Below, in pieces: positions 7,806 to 16,498 of a DNA stretch of 50,693 nt. The first letter of the stretch is position 1; each line of letters opens with the position of its first letter. The DNA is from an uncultured bacterium (GTDB lineage Bacteria; Bacillota; Clostridia; Oscillospirales; Oscillospiraceae). The notes under the pieces are model-generated. The model saw nothing but the letters and a program-made list of their open reading frames with translations, was not told where the DNA came from and searched no databases. Location: NCBI GenBank assembly GCA_947364395.1, contig CANASS010000011.1, positions 1 through 50,693 on the forward strand. The letters are read 5' to 3'. Both the position numbers and the translations under genes were made by a program.

Positions 7806-8573
7806 TCAATCGTTTCGCGCCATCTCCCACAGCACCACCGACGCGGCCACAGCGGCGTTCAGTGACTCGCACCTGGGCGACATGGGAATTTTTATGGTTT
7901 TTTCGCACAGGGCCAAGGCCTGCCGGGACACCCCCCGGCCCTCGCTGCCGATGGCCACCGCGCAGCTTCCCAACGGGATCTCCCGTACATCCACGGTGTC
8001 GTCCCGCAGAGCGGCAGCGTATAGCGGGAGCCCCGCGGCGGAAAGCCGCTCCGCCGCCGTCTCCAGCGGGCACTCATACACAGGCAGGCGGAACACCGCC
8101 CCCATGGTGGCCCGCACCGTTTTGGGGTTCCAGGGATCGGCGCAGCCGCCGCATAAGATGAGCCCGTCCGCCCCAAAAGCGTCGGCGGTGCGCCAAATGG
8201 TGCCCACATTGCCCGGGTCCTGCACGCCGTCCAGCAGCAGATAGCGGTTTCCTGCCAGCCGGTCCGGCACCGTCAGATTTTTCCCCTTGCAGATAAAAAC
8301 AATACCCTGGGGACTCTCCGTGTCCGAGATGGAGGCCAATAGGCCGTCTTCCACCTCCACCACCCGCACCTGGGCGGGCAGCTCCGGCACTACTGTGCCG
8401 GACCCGCAGATGACGGCCTCCAGTTCTCCGCCCCAGCGCAGGGCCTCAGCCAGCAGCTTGGGTCCCTCGGCGGCGAAAGAGCCCTCCGCCCGGCGAATGG
8501 CCCGGCGGCTGTTCAGCCTGCGCACACGGGTCAGCAGAGGGTTTGCCCTGCTGGTAATGACCTCCCGATCCAT
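7806..8573 (-). CDS. TrmH/SpoU-family RNA 2'-O-ribose methyltransferase
   Basis: SAM-dependent knot-fold methylase, probably acting on 23S rRNA. The three SpoU motifs are present: LDGVQDPGNVGTIWRTA (about residue 128), AIGSEGRGVS and IPMSPRCESLNAAVAAS near the C-terminus. An N-terminal substrate-binding domain of about 90 residues precedes the knot. At 255 residues it is a typical member. The exact modified nucleotide cannot be told from sequence, so no symbol is given. It is separated from lysS by a strong terminator and from dprA by 24 bases. Confidence 0.9.
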   Translation of the reverse strand: MDREVITSRANPLLTRVRRLNSRRAIRRAEGSFAAEGPKLLAEALRWGGELEAVICGSGTVVPELPAQVRVVEVEDGLLASISDTESPQGIVFICKGKNLTVPDRLAGNRYLLLDGVQDPGNVGTIWRTADAFGADGLILCGGCADPWNPKTVRATMGAVFRLPVYECPLETAAERLSAAGLPLYAAALRDDTVDVREIPLGSCAVAIGSEGRGVSRQALALCEKTIKIPMSPRCESLNAAVAASVVLWEMARND

Positions 8574-8600
8574 GGCGTTCTCCCCCCTGTTTCAATGCGC

Positions 8601-8634
8601 AAAAGCATACCGGCGCAGCCGCCGGTATGCTTTT
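8601..8634 (-). terminator. Strong terminator after lysS
   Basis: A perfect 14-bp stem (AAAAGCATACCGGC with its reverse complement) around a 6-base loop, rich in GC at the base of the loop and ending in a TTTT run on either strand. It lies between the lysS stop and the methylase start, so it ends the greA-lysS transcript and can work in both directions. Confidence 0.85.
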
Positions 8635-8643
8635 GGGAACGTC

Positions 8644-10152
8644 TCAATCCAACGGCTTCATCGTGGGGAAGAGCAAAACTTCCCGGATGGAGTCGTTGTT
8701 GGTGAGCAGCATGACGCAGCGGTCGATGCCGATGCCCAATCCGCCGGTGGGAGGCATGCCGTACTCCAGGGCAGTGAGAAAATCCTCGTCCATCATACCG
8801 GCCTCGTCGTCCCCCTTGGCCCGGAGCTCCACCTGCTTCTGGAAGCGCTGGCGCTGGTCGATGGGGTCGTTGAGCTCGGAGAAGGCATTGCCCATCTCGC
8901 TGCGGCAGATGAACAGCTCGAACCGCTCGGTGAGCCGGGGGTCCACGGGGGACCGCTTGGCCAGCGGGGACACGTCCACCGGGTGCATGGTGATAAAGGT
9001 GGGCTGAATCAGCTTCCCTTCCACCTTCTGGTCGAAGCACTCATACAGGGCGTTGCCCCAGGTCTTGTCGGCGGTGCCGGGCAGCTCCACGCCGATGGAC
9101 TTGGCTGCGGCCACCGCCTCCTCGTCAGAGCTGATGGCCATGAAGTCCAGGCCGGTGTACTGCTTGACGGCCTCGTGCATGGGCAGGCGGGGCCAGCCGG
9201 GAGTCAGGTCGATGCACTCCCCCTGCCACTCCACCTGATAGGTACCCAAGATCTTCTGCGCGGCGGAGGACAGCAAATCTTCAAACAGATCCATCATGTC
9301 GTTGAAATCGGCATAGGCCTGGTACAGCTCGATGGTGGTGAATTCCGGGTTGTGCCGGTTGTCCATGCCCTCGTTGCGGAAGATGCGGCCCATCTCGTAC
9401 ACCCGCTCCAGGCCGCCCACGATGAGCCGCTTCAGCGGCAGTTCGGTGGCGATGCGCATGTACATGTCAATATCCAGGGTGTTGTGGTGGGTGATGAAGG
9501 GCCGGGCGGTGGCGCCGCCGGAGATGGTGTTCAGCACCGGGGTCTCCACCTCCATGAACCCCCGGGCGTCCATAAAGTCCCGGACATGCTTGATGAACTG
9601 GGAGCGGATGATGAAGTTCCGCTTCACGTCGGGGTTGACAATCAGGTCCACATACCGCTGGCGGCAGCGGGTCTCCACGTCGGTGAGGCCGTGGAACTTC
9701 TCCGGCAGGGGCAGCAGGGACTTGGACAGCAGGGTGATGGTCTTGGCCTTGATGGAGATCTCCCCCCGCTTGGTGCGGAACACCTCGCCCTCCGCGCCCA
9801 CAATGTCGCCGATGTCGTATTTCTTGAAGGCGGCCAATGCCTCCTCCCCCACGTCGTCGATGCGCACGTAGAGCTGGATGCGGCCCGCCCCGTCCTGAAG
9901 GTCGGAGAACACCGCCTTGCCCATCCCCCGCTTGCTCATGAGGCGGCCAGCCAGCCGGACGGTCTGGCCCTCCATCTCCTCAAACTGGTTCTTGACCTCA
10001 TCGCTGTGGTGGGTGACCTGGAACTTGGTGATGACAAACGGGTCCTGGCCCTGCTCCTGGAGGGCGGTCAGCTTGTCCCGGCGGATCTGAAGCAGCTCGG
10101 ACAGGGAGGGCTCCTCCTGGACAGGCTGCTGGCTGTTGGTCTGATCAGACAT
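8644..10152 (-). CDS. lysS: Lysyl-tRNA synthetase, class II
   Basis: Charges tRNA-Lys. An N-terminal OB-fold anticodon-binding domain (about 55-150) is followed by the class II catalytic core: motif 2 around FRNEGMDNRHNPEFT (about 265) and motif 3 GLGIGIDRCVML near the C-terminus. At 502 residues it is of normal size. It lies 36 bases downstream of greA, an arrangement seen in many Firmicutes, and is expected to use the greA promoter. A perfect terminator follows it. Confidence 0.96.
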   Translation of the reverse strand: MSDQTNSQQPVQEEPSLSELLQIRRDKLTALQEQGQDPFVITKFQVTHHSDEVKNQFEEMEGQTVRLAGRLMSKRGMGKAVFSDLQDGAGRIQLYVRIDDVGEEALAAFKKYDIGDIVGAEGEVFRTKRGEISIKAKTITLLSKSLLPLPEKFHGLTDVETRCRQRYVDLIVNPDVKRNFIIRSQFIKHVRDFMDARGFMEVETPVLNTISGGATARPFITHHNTLDIDMYMRIATELPLKRLIVGGLERVYEMGRIFRNEGMDNRHNPEFTTIELYQAYADFNDMMDLFEDLLSSAAQKILGTYQVEWQGECIDLTPGWPRLPMHEAVKQYTGLDFMAISSDEEAVAAAKSIGVELPGTADKTWGNALYECFDQKVEGKLIQPTFITMHPVDVSPLAKRSPVDPRLTERFELFICRSEMGNAFSELNDPIDQRQRFQKQVELRAKGDDEAGMMDEDFLTALEYGMPPTGGLGIGIDRCVMLLTNNDSIREVLLFPTMKPLD

Positions 10153-10188
10153 GGATCTTCTCTCCTTTGTATCGTCACGGGGCCGCCA

Positions 10189-10662
10189 TCACCGCTGGAT
10201 GGCGACCACCTCATACTCGATGTTGCCCGCCGGGGCCTCCACCACGGCGATGTCTCCCACGGCCTTGCCCAGCAGGGCCTTGCCGAAGGGGGACTCCTCA
10301 GAGATGCGGCCGTTCATGGGGTCGGCCTCCTGGGAGCCCACTACCTGGTAGGTCTCCTCCTCCCCGGTGGCCGCATCCTTCACCGTGATCTTGCTGCCCA
10401 TGCCCACCACATCGGTGTCCTCGGCGTTCTCCTCAATGACCACATAGTTGGCCAGGATGTTCTCCACTTCGGCAATGCGGGAGTACAGCTTGCCCTGCTC
10501 GTTTTTCGCCTCGTCGTACTCGCTGTTCTCGCTCAGGTCGCCGAAGGACCGGGCCTCCTTGATGAGGTCGGCCACCTCCTTCTCCTTCACGGTCTTGAGG
10601 TAGGTCAGCTCCTGCTTCAATTCCTCCAGGCGCTCGGCGCTCAGCTTATATTCCTTAGCCAT
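10189..10662 (-). CDS. greA: Transcription elongation factor GreA
   Basis: Rescues backtracked RNA polymerase by stimulating transcript cleavage. The N-terminal coiled coil carries the acidic tip (SENSEYDEAKNEQG, about residues 44-57) and the C-terminal FKBP-like domain follows (from about 80; SPFGKALLGK). The start is placed at the ATG at 10662 (MAKEYKLSAERL): the AAAGGA Shine-Dalgarno overlaps the other ATG at 10674. The 157-residue length then matches the family exactly. A perfect-consensus sigma-A promoter lies about 90 bases upstream. Confidence 0.95.
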   Translation of the reverse strand: MAKEYKLSAERLEELKQELTYLKTVKEKEVADLIKEARSFGDLSENSEYDEAKNEQGKLYSRIAEVENILANYVVIEENAEDTDVVGMGSKITVKDAATGEEETYQVVGSQEADPMNGRISEESPFGKALLGKAVGDIAVVEAPAGNIEYEVVAIQR

Positions 10663-10751
10663 CTTCGTTTTCATCCTTTCTTTCCCCGCCCTGGGGCGGA
10701 GAGGTAAACCGCCGGCGGCGGACAGCTCGGTCGCAACAGTTGTTCTATGGA

Positions 10752-10780
10752 ATTATAGATACTTTATCCTTCTTTGTCAA
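10752..10780 (-). promoter_or_regulatory. Consensus sigma-A promoter of greA-lysS
   Basis: On the minus strand TTGACA (10775-10780), a 17-base spacer and TATAAT (10752-10757): every base of both hexamers matches consensus. A leader of about 80 bases separates it from the greA start. Confidence 0.9.
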
Positions 10781-10810
10781 GTGGTTCCACACAGACTCAG
10801 GAAAGCCCGG

Positions 10811-11233
10811 TCATTTTTTTCGGCCGGAGGCCCGCTTTTTCCGCTTTCCGCCCCCCAGCATCCCGGCCAGCGCACCGCCGCACAGACAGCCCGCCAGCTC
10901 CACAAGGGCCTGGATGCCCAGCGTCAGGCCGTCGCTCATGAGCAGGCCCACCGCTAAAATGAGCAGGTAGCACACCACTCCCGCCGCCAGCCCGCCCAGC
11001 AGCCGCCGGGACTTCCACCTGGCACAGGCCAGGAGGCCTCCCCCGAAGCAGCCCAGCACACAGGCAGCCGCCGTCAGCTGGGGCGCGGCGTCCTCCTTCA
11101 ATATGCCGTTGGACACCGCCAGCGAGCCCAGCAGCAGGATCATCAGCTCAATCCCCAGGGCCAGCAGCCCGCCCAGCGCCACCCCCGTGGCCATCTGAAC
11201 CGCGTTGGTCCCCCGCTCCTCCGCCTTACCCAT
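10811..11233 (-). CDS. TIGR04086-like four-helix membrane protein
   Basis: A 140-residue protein with four hydrophobic segments (starting about residues 12, 45, 68 and 90) and a basic C-terminus (GGGKRKKRASGRKK). Its size, topology and position directly after yajC fit the TIGR04086 family of Clostridia; the function is unknown. In many Clostridia a SCIFF peptide gene and its radical-SAM maturase follow, but they are not found here. The start is the ATG at 11233 (MGKAEERG), preceded by AAGGGGTG. That Shine-Dalgarno is itself part of a long inverted repeat (see 11234-11339). Confidence 0.75.
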   Translation of the reverse strand: MGKAEERGTNAVQMATGVALGGLLALGIELMILLLGSLAVSNGILKEDAAPQLTAAACVLGCFGGGLLACARWKSRRLLGGLAAGVVCYLLILAVGLLMSDGLTLGIQALVELAGCLCGGALAGMLGGGKRKKRASGRKK

Positions 11234-11339
11234 AAAAGCACCCCTTTTCACATGGTTTTCGAGGCAATGCCGCACAGCTATGCGGTCCTGCCCCTACCAT
11301 ATGCAAAAGGGGTGCTTGTCATGCCAGGTCGGAGAGGAC
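11234..11339 (-). promoter_or_regulatory. Leader hairpin that sequesters the start of the TIGR04086 gene
   Basis: In the minus-strand RNA, AAGCACCCCTTTT (plus coordinates 11300-11312) pairs perfectly with AAAAGGGGTGCTT (11237-11249). The pairing extends through CATATGG/CCATGTG, giving about 20 bp. Inside is a second hairpin (CCGCA/TGCGG). The long stem contains the Shine-Dalgarno of the downstream gene, so translation should depend on opening it. I do not recognise it as a known RNA family. Confidence 0.55.
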
Positions 11340-11660
11340 TCACTTCTTGTCCTTCTTGTCCTTCTTCTCCTTTTTCTCCTCTTTTTCCGTCACAGGCGCC
11401 TCCTCGGTGCTCTGGGTGCCCTTGCTGGAGATGGCCCACTTGGTGAACTCGATGCGGACCCGGTCCGCGCCGGTCTCCATCACAATGGTCTGCTCCTTCA
11501 CCGCGCAGATGGTGCCCACGATGCCGCCGATGGTGGTGATGGTGTCCCCCACCTTCAGGCTGCTGCGCATCTCCTCAGCGGCCTTTTTCTTCTTGTTCTC
11601 CGGGCGGATGAGCATGAAGTACATGACGGCGATCATGACGACGATCATAATAATTTCCAC
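11340..11660 (-). CDS. yajC: Preprotein translocase subunit YajC
   Basis: Small accessory subunit of the Sec translocon. One N-terminal membrane helix (residues about 3-18) is followed by the family core MLIRPENKKKKAAEEM and the GDTITTIGGIVGTI segment. The C-terminus is a Lys/Glu-rich tail (EEKKEKKDKKDKK). The 106-residue length is typical. The start is a GTG at 11660 with GGGGGA about 9 bases upstream; an in-frame ATG at 11648 is possible. No secD or secF lies next to it here. A clear promoter lies about 50 bases upstream. Confidence 0.93.
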   Translation of the reverse strand: MEIIMIVVMIAVMYFMLIRPENKKKKAAEEMRSSLKVGDTITTIGGIVGTICAVKEQTIVMETGADRVRIEFTKWAISSKGTQSTEEAPVTEKEEKKEKKDKKDKK

Positions 11661-11708
11661 TTAGTTTTTCCCCCAATGTAAAATTTTAAAATGGGCAGCT
11701 TAAAGCGT

Positions 11709-11737
11709 ATTATAACGGTTTCCACCAGGAAACACAA
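11709..11737 (-). promoter_or_regulatory. Sigma-A promoter of yajC
   Basis: Minus strand TTGTGT (11732-11737), 17-base spacer, TATAAT (11709-11714). It lies in the 142-base gap between the nuclease gene and yajC, so yajC is transcribed separately from the ligA-nuclease run. Confidence 0.75.
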
Positions 11738-11802
11738 GCCCTATTTTTTCAAGCCCCCCAAAGCCGTCCCTTTTCACCCCGTTCCTCCGGCGCGGCGGCG
11801 GA

Positions 11803-12564
11803 TTACTCCTCCCAGCTGTTCCCTGTGGCGTAGTCGATGACCACGCCGGGCTGGACGTTGTAAACGTAGACGTTGAAGCAGATTCCCTCCCCCTCGTCCT
11901 CCACGGAGAAAGCCTCCATCTGCACCCCGTTGGCCACCAGGTCATCCCCGTCAAAAATGGGGGTTACCCGGTAGAGCACGTGGTTTCCCGTCTCCTCTAC
12001 ATATCCGTCCACCATGTTCTCAAAGGGGAGCATCCCCTCCACATTCATATACCGGGTACCGGTGATGAGGTTGCGCTTGTTGGCGTTCTCCCCCGCCAGC
12101 TGGTAACCGATGAGGTGGCAGCGGTTATAGAGGTATTTCCCGTCCACGCAGTCATATTTCACCGTCTGCCAGCCGGTGGGCTTCACCTGGCCGATTTCCT
12201 CCCTGGGCTCAGTGGGCATGATGTCCAGGCAGATGTTGGCGTAGGCCGCGCCGCACCGGCCTAAGTAGTCCAGTTCACTGTAGGTCTCGAAAGGTTCTAT
12301 CGTCAGATCCTCCAGACCGAAATTGGGCTGGTTGTCCTGCAAAATCACGTAGGGCTCCCCGGAGTAGTCCGGGACGTTCTCCAGCAGCACCGCCGCCGGG
12401 GGCTTGAGGCCCAGCTCCACCATCAGGTTGTCCAGCGTCAGCGAACCATTCAAATGCAGGCTCAGGGCGGTGGCCGCTACGATCAAAACGACACCCAGCA
12501 GCAAAATAATCAGCTTTTCCCTGCTGAGCCCTGCCTGACGCCGTTTTTTCGTGCGGGCGCTCAT
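11803..12564 (-). CDS. Membrane-anchored DNA/RNA non-specific endonuclease
   Basis: A basic N-terminus (KKRRQAGLSREK) leads into one membrane helix (about residues 17-38), which would place the rest outside the cell. The nuclease domain has the EndA-type core NRCHLIGYQL (about residue 135), with the catalytic histidine, and the metal-ligand asparagine region ENANKRNLITGTRYMN just after it. The length, 253 residues, suits an EndA-like surface nuclease. Its start overlaps the aminotransferase stop by 4 bases. The role may be nutrient scavenging or DNA uptake; this is inferred. Confidence 0.85.
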   Translation of the reverse strand: MSARTKKRRQAGLSREKLIILLLGVVLIVAATALSLHLNGSLTLDNLMVELGLKPPAAVLLENVPDYSGEPYVILQDNQPNFGLEDLTIEPFETYSELDYLGRCGAAYANICLDIMPTEPREEIGQVKPTGWQTVKYDCVDGKYLYNRCHLIGYQLAGENANKRNLITGTRYMNVEGMLPFENMVDGYVEETGNHVLYRVTPIFDGDDLVANGVQMEAFSVEDEGEGICFNVYVYNVQPGVVIDYATGNSWEE

Positions 12565-13739
12565 GCCCTGCCCTCCACGATCCCGCCGGCCTCAACCGCC
12601 GCCACGATCTCCCGCATGACAGACACGGGGCGAACCAGGGCAAACCGCACGTATCCCTCCCCCAGGGACCCGAAGGCGGAGCCGGGGGTGCACAGCAGCC
12701 CGGTGCGCTCCAACAGTTCAAAGCAGAACTCCGCCGAGCCGGCATATCCCGCCGGGAGGGGCGCCCAGACAAACATGCTGCCCTGACTGTCCGGCACTTC
12801 CCAGCCGATGGAGCGCAGACCGCCGCACAGGGCGTCCCGCCGGGCCTGATACTCCAGGCGGTTGCGCTCCACGCTGTCCTGGGGGCCGTTGAGGGCCGCC
12901 GCCGCAGCGTGCTGGATGGGCAGGAACATGCCGTAGTCGATCTGAGAGCGCAGGCGCTTGAAAGCCCCCACGATCTCCCGGTTTCCCAGCACAAAGGACA
13001 CCCGGGCCCCGGTCAGGTTGTAGGTTTTGGACAGGGAGTTGAACTCCACCCCCACCTCCCTTGCCCCGTCAAAGGACAGGAAGGATTTGCCCACCCGGCC
13101 GTCGAAGATGATCTCAGAGTAGGCGTTGTCGTGGAGGATCACGATGTCATGCCTCCTGGCAAATTCGATCAGCCTGGGATAGAACTGGTCCGGCGCCGCC
13201 GTGCCCAGGGGGTTCGCCGGGTAGGAAACCACCATAAACCGGGCTTTTTTCGCCAGATCAGGGTCAAAATGCTCCAGATCCGGCAGGTAATTGTTCTCCT
13301 TCAGCAGGGGATAGTGGACGCAGTCCGCCCCGCACAGGTATGGCCCCAGCTCAAAGATGGGGTAGCCCGGGTCGGGCGCCAGCACCACGTCCCCAGGATC
13401 GCACAGCGTCCAGCCCACGTGGGTCAGCCCCTCCTGGGAACCGTACACCGCCATCAGCTCGTCCGCGTCCAGCTCCACGCCGTACCGCCGCCTGTACCAC
13501 CCCCGCACCGCCTGGGTCAGCTCCGCCGTCTCCCCCAGGGAATAGCGGTAGTTGGCCGGGTCGGAGGCCGCCTGGGCCAGGGCCTCCACAATGTGGCCCT
13601 CGGGCAGGAAATCCGGCGTGCCGATGGATAGGTTATACACCGGCTTTCCCTGGGCCATCCGTTGATTCTTTTTCTCATCCAGCACATTGAAAATTCCCGG
13701 CTCAAAGCCGTCCATCCGGCGGGCAAATCTCATCTCCAT
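12561..13739 (-). CDS. Class I/II PLP aminotransferase
   Basis: Fold-type I aminotransferase of 392 residues. The PLP lysine lies in FNSLSKTYNLTGARVSF (about residue 235), with YPANPLGT and HDNAYSEIIFDG upstream and the substrate arginine region (YVRFALV) near the C-terminus. It is closest in character to LL-diaminopimelate or alanine/aspartate aminotransferases, but the substrate cannot be fixed from sequence. It lies 21 bases downstream of ligA and overlaps the nuclease gene by 4 bases, so it is part of the same transcript. Confidence 0.85.
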   Translation of the reverse strand: MEMRFARRMDGFEPGIFNVLDEKKNQRMAQGKPVYNLSIGTPDFLPEGHIVEALAQAASDPANYRYSLGETAELTQAVRGWYRRRYGVELDADELMAVYGSQEGLTHVGWTLCDPGDVVLAPDPGYPIFELGPYLCGADCVHYPLLKENNYLPDLEHFDPDLAKKARFMVVSYPANPLGTAAPDQFYPRLIEFARRHDIVILHDNAYSEIIFDGRVGKSFLSFDGAREVGVEFNSLSKTYNLTGARVSFVLGNREIVGAFKRLRSQIDYGMFLPIQHAAAAALNGPQDSVERNRLEYQARRDALCGGLRSIGWEVPDSQGSMFVWAPLPAGYAGSAEFCFELLERTGLLCTPGSAFGSLGEGYVRFALVRPVSVMREIVAAVEAGGIVEGRA

Positions 13740-13760
13740 AGGCCATTCCCTCTTTTATCT

Positions 13761-15779
13761 CTATTTTCTCAGCTGGGCCAAAAGGGCCTCCGCGTCGCCG
13801 CCGCGCTCCCCAACCAGCACCAAAAACTGCTCCTCGTCCAGCACGGGCACGCCCAGCTCCTGAGCCTTGCGCAGCTTGGAACCCGCCGCCTCTCCGGCCA
13901 CCACGCATCCCGTCTTTTGGGACACTGAGCCGGACACCTTGGCCCCCAGGGCCTCCAGCTTTTCCCCCGCCTCCTTGCGGGAGCAGGAGGACAGCTCCCC
14001 GGTGAGCACAAAGGTGAGCCCCGCCAGCTTGTCCCCTACGGGAGCGGTCAGGCTGTCCATGTTCACCCCCGCCTCCTTCAATCCGGCGATGAGATGGCGG
14101 CTCTGGGGGGCGGCAAACCATTCCGTCAGATACTTGGCGGTGATGCCGCCGATGTCGTCGATGGCGGTGAGCTCCTCCTCAGAGGCCTGGGCCAGGGCGT
14201 CCAGGGAGCCGAACCGGGCCGCCAGAATCTTCCCCGCCTTCTGCCCCACCTGCCGGATGCCGAAAGCGAACAGCAGCTTGGACAGGTCGTTTTGCTTAGA
14301 CTTCTCAATGGCGGCCAGCAGGTTGTCCGCCGACTTTCTGCCCATCCGCTCCAGCTGGGCCACCTGATCCCGGTCCAGCCGGTAGAGGTCGGCGGGGGTC
14401 TTCACCATCCCCGCGTTCACCAGCCCTTCCACCACGGCGGGGCCAAGGCCCTCGATGTCCATGGCGTCCCGGCTGGCGAAGTGGGTCAGGTTGCGCAACA
14501 GCTGGGCGGGGCACTCCGCCCCGGTACAGCGGATGTGGGCCCCGTCCTCGTCCCGGGCCACCGCCGCCCCGCACACCGGGCAGACAGCGGGCAGCAGGTA
14601 GGGGACAGTCCCCTGGGGGCGCTTCTCCTTCACCACGGACACAATCTCCGGGATGATCTCCCCCGCCTTTTGGACGATAACGGTGTCGCCGATGCGGATA
14701 TCTTTTTCAGTAATCAGGTCCTGGTTGTGGAGGGTGGCGTTGGTGACGGTGGTGCCCGCCAGCCGAACGGGGGAAATCACCGCCTTGGGGGTGAGCACCC
14801 CGGTGCGGCCCACCTGGACCACGATGTCCTCCACCACGCTCTCCTTCTGCTCCGGCGGGTACTTGTAAGCCGCCGCCCAGCGGGGAAATTTGGCAGTCTC
14901 TCCCAGCGTCTCACGCTGTGACAGGTTATTTACCTTTATAACCGCTCCGTCGATATCAAAGGGGTATTTCTCCCGCCGGTCTCCCAGCTCAAAAATGGCG
15001 GACTGAACCTCCCCCATATCCTGAAACAGCCGGTAGTCAATGACCTTGAACCGCAGCACCCGCAGCCAGTCCAGCCCGGCGCTGTCCGTGGCAAAGGGCG
15101 GATGGCTGGTGTACTGGATGTTGAACACCACCATGTCCAGCCCCCGCGCGGCGGCGATTTTGGGGTCCAGCTGCCGCATGGACCCGGCGGCGGCGTTGCG
15201 GGGATTGGCGAACAGCGGCTCTCCCCGGAGCTCACGCTCCTCATTGAGACGCTCAAAGGTCTTGCGGGGCATATAGACTTCCCCCCGGACAATGAGGGAC
15301 GCCGGGGCGTTTTCCAGCCTCATGGGGATGGAACGGATGGTGCGGATGTTCTCCGTCACGTCCTCCCCCACCTGGCCGTCCCCCCGGGTGGCCCCCCGGA
15401 CGAACAACCCGTTCTCGTACTCCAGCGCCACCGACAGCCCGTCCACCTTGGGCTCCAGCAGGTATTCCGGACCCTCTGCGGCCTCCCGCACCCGGCGGTC
15501 AAAATCCAGCAGCTCGTCGGGGGAAAACACATCCTGGAGGCTTTGCAGCGGCGCCCGGTGGACCACCTGCTGAAAACTGTCCAGGGCCTCCCCCCCCACC
15601 CGCTGGGTGGGAGAGTCCGGCGTGACAAGCTCCGGGTGGGCCGCCTCCAGCTCCTCCAGTTCCCGAAGCATTTTGTCGTACGCAAAGTCGGAGATGGCGG
15701 GCGCGTCCAGCACGTAGTAGCGGTAATTGTGCTCGTTCAGCTCATGCCGAAGCCGCGCCGCCTGGGTCTCAAAGTCCAT
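13761..15779 (-). CDS. ligA: NAD-dependent DNA ligase
   Basis: Seals nicks in replication and repair with NAD as cofactor. The adenylated lysine lies in LLEPKVDGLSV (about residue 112). The OB fold follows, then the zinc finger with four cysteines (CPVCGAAV ... CTGAECPAQ, about 400-425), helix-hairpin-helix repeats and a C-terminal BRCT domain (from about 590, LTFVLTGELSS). The length, 672 residues, is standard. It starts 1 base after the yunB stop, so the genes are translationally close. Confidence 0.97.
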   Translation of the reverse strand: MDFETQAARLRHELNEHNYRYYVLDAPAISDFAYDKMLRELEELEAAHPELVTPDSPTQRVGGEALDSFQQVVHRAPLQSLQDVFSPDELLDFDRRVREAAEGPEYLLEPKVDGLSVALEYENGLFVRGATRGDGQVGEDVTENIRTIRSIPMRLENAPASLIVRGEVYMPRKTFERLNEERELRGEPLFANPRNAAAGSMRQLDPKIAAARGLDMVVFNIQYTSHPPFATDSAGLDWLRVLRFKVIDYRLFQDMGEVQSAIFELGDRREKYPFDIDGAVIKVNNLSQRETLGETAKFPRWAAAYKYPPEQKESVVEDIVVQVGRTGVLTPKAVISPVRLAGTTVTNATLHNQDLITEKDIRIGDTVIVQKAGEIIPEIVSVVKEKRPQGTVPYLLPAVCPVCGAAVARDEDGAHIRCTGAECPAQLLRNLTHFASRDAMDIEGLGPAVVEGLVNAGMVKTPADLYRLDRDQVAQLERMGRKSADNLLAAIEKSKQNDLSKLLFAFGIRQVGQKAGKILAARFGSLDALAQASEEELTAIDDIGGITAKYLTEWFAAPQSRHLIAGLKEAGVNMDSLTAPVGDKLAGLTFVLTGELSSCSRKEAGEKLEALGAKVSGSVSQKTGCVVAGEAAGSKLRKAQELGVPVLDEEQFLVLVGERGGDAEALLAQLRK

Positions 15780-15780
15780 A

Positions 15781-16449
15781 TCAGCCGTTCCCCTTTTCCA
15801 GATTCAAATAGGTATTGGGCGTCTCGCCCACAATGACGGTCTCCGCCACGCACACGCTGCTGCTGACGGACACCGGGAGAATTTTTCCCGGCAAAAACAG
15901 GCGCACCGTGGCCGTGATGTCCAGGCTCACCCGGTGGAGGGTCTGGTTCACCCCGGCGGCGGTAAAGGAGTTGTCATAGCCGGCGGTGACCTCCCCCACC
16001 GAGTCCACCCGCACCCGGACGGAGGGCCCCTTGCCAGACAGCAGGGGCTGTCCGGTAAGGGTGCCCAGCGGGATGCCCAGCCCATCGCTGTCCAGAGTGG
16101 CGAGCTGCCGGGTGACGGCCTCCACCACCTGACGCTTGAACCGGCTGTTGGCCGCCGTATTGCTGGTGAGGGCGGTGACCTTTCCCGCCCCGTCGGTGGT
16201 AATGGTCACAAAATCGCCGTAGCTCATGCCGTTCTCCTGGAGGCAGCTGTCAACGGCGGCGTCGATGGCCTGGGTCATCAGATTGGTGGCCTGACTGGAG
16301 GCTTTGGCCTCCAGGACCGGGCCCAGCCTTCGGTTCACCGCCCCCACCGCCGCCCCGCCCAGCAGCAGCGCCGCCAGCACGGGCAGGACCGCCATCAGCC
16401 TCCCATCCCGCCTCAAAACAGTAAGCAAGCGTTTCCACTTAACAGCCAT
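15781..16449 (-). CDS. yunB: Sporulation protein YunB
   Basis: Protein of 222 residues with one N-terminal membrane helix (about 19-37) and a large extracytoplasmic part. It has the family features: NLMTQAIDAAVDSCL, NTAANSRFKRQVVEAV and, near the C-terminus, the LFLPGKILPVSVSSSVCVAETVIVGETPNTYLNLE region typical of YunB. In Bacillus yunB is expressed under SigE and is needed for normal spores. No SigE promoter stands out in the 49 bases upstream. Confidence 0.88.
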   Translation of the reverse strand: MAVKWKRLLTVLRRDGRLMAVLPVLAALLLGGAAVGAVNRRLGPVLEAKASSQATNLMTQAIDAAVDSCLQENGMSYGDFVTITTDGAGKVTALTSNTAANSRFKRQVVEAVTRQLATLDSDGLGIPLGTLTGQPLLSGKGPSVRVRVDSVGEVTAGYDNSFTAAGVNQTLHRVSLDITATVRLFLPGKILPVSVSSSVCVAETVIVGETPNTYLNLEKGNG

Positions 16450-16498
16450 ACAGCCACCCCCTATGGGTCACTGTATGCCCGGAGAAGCTCGGCCTATG

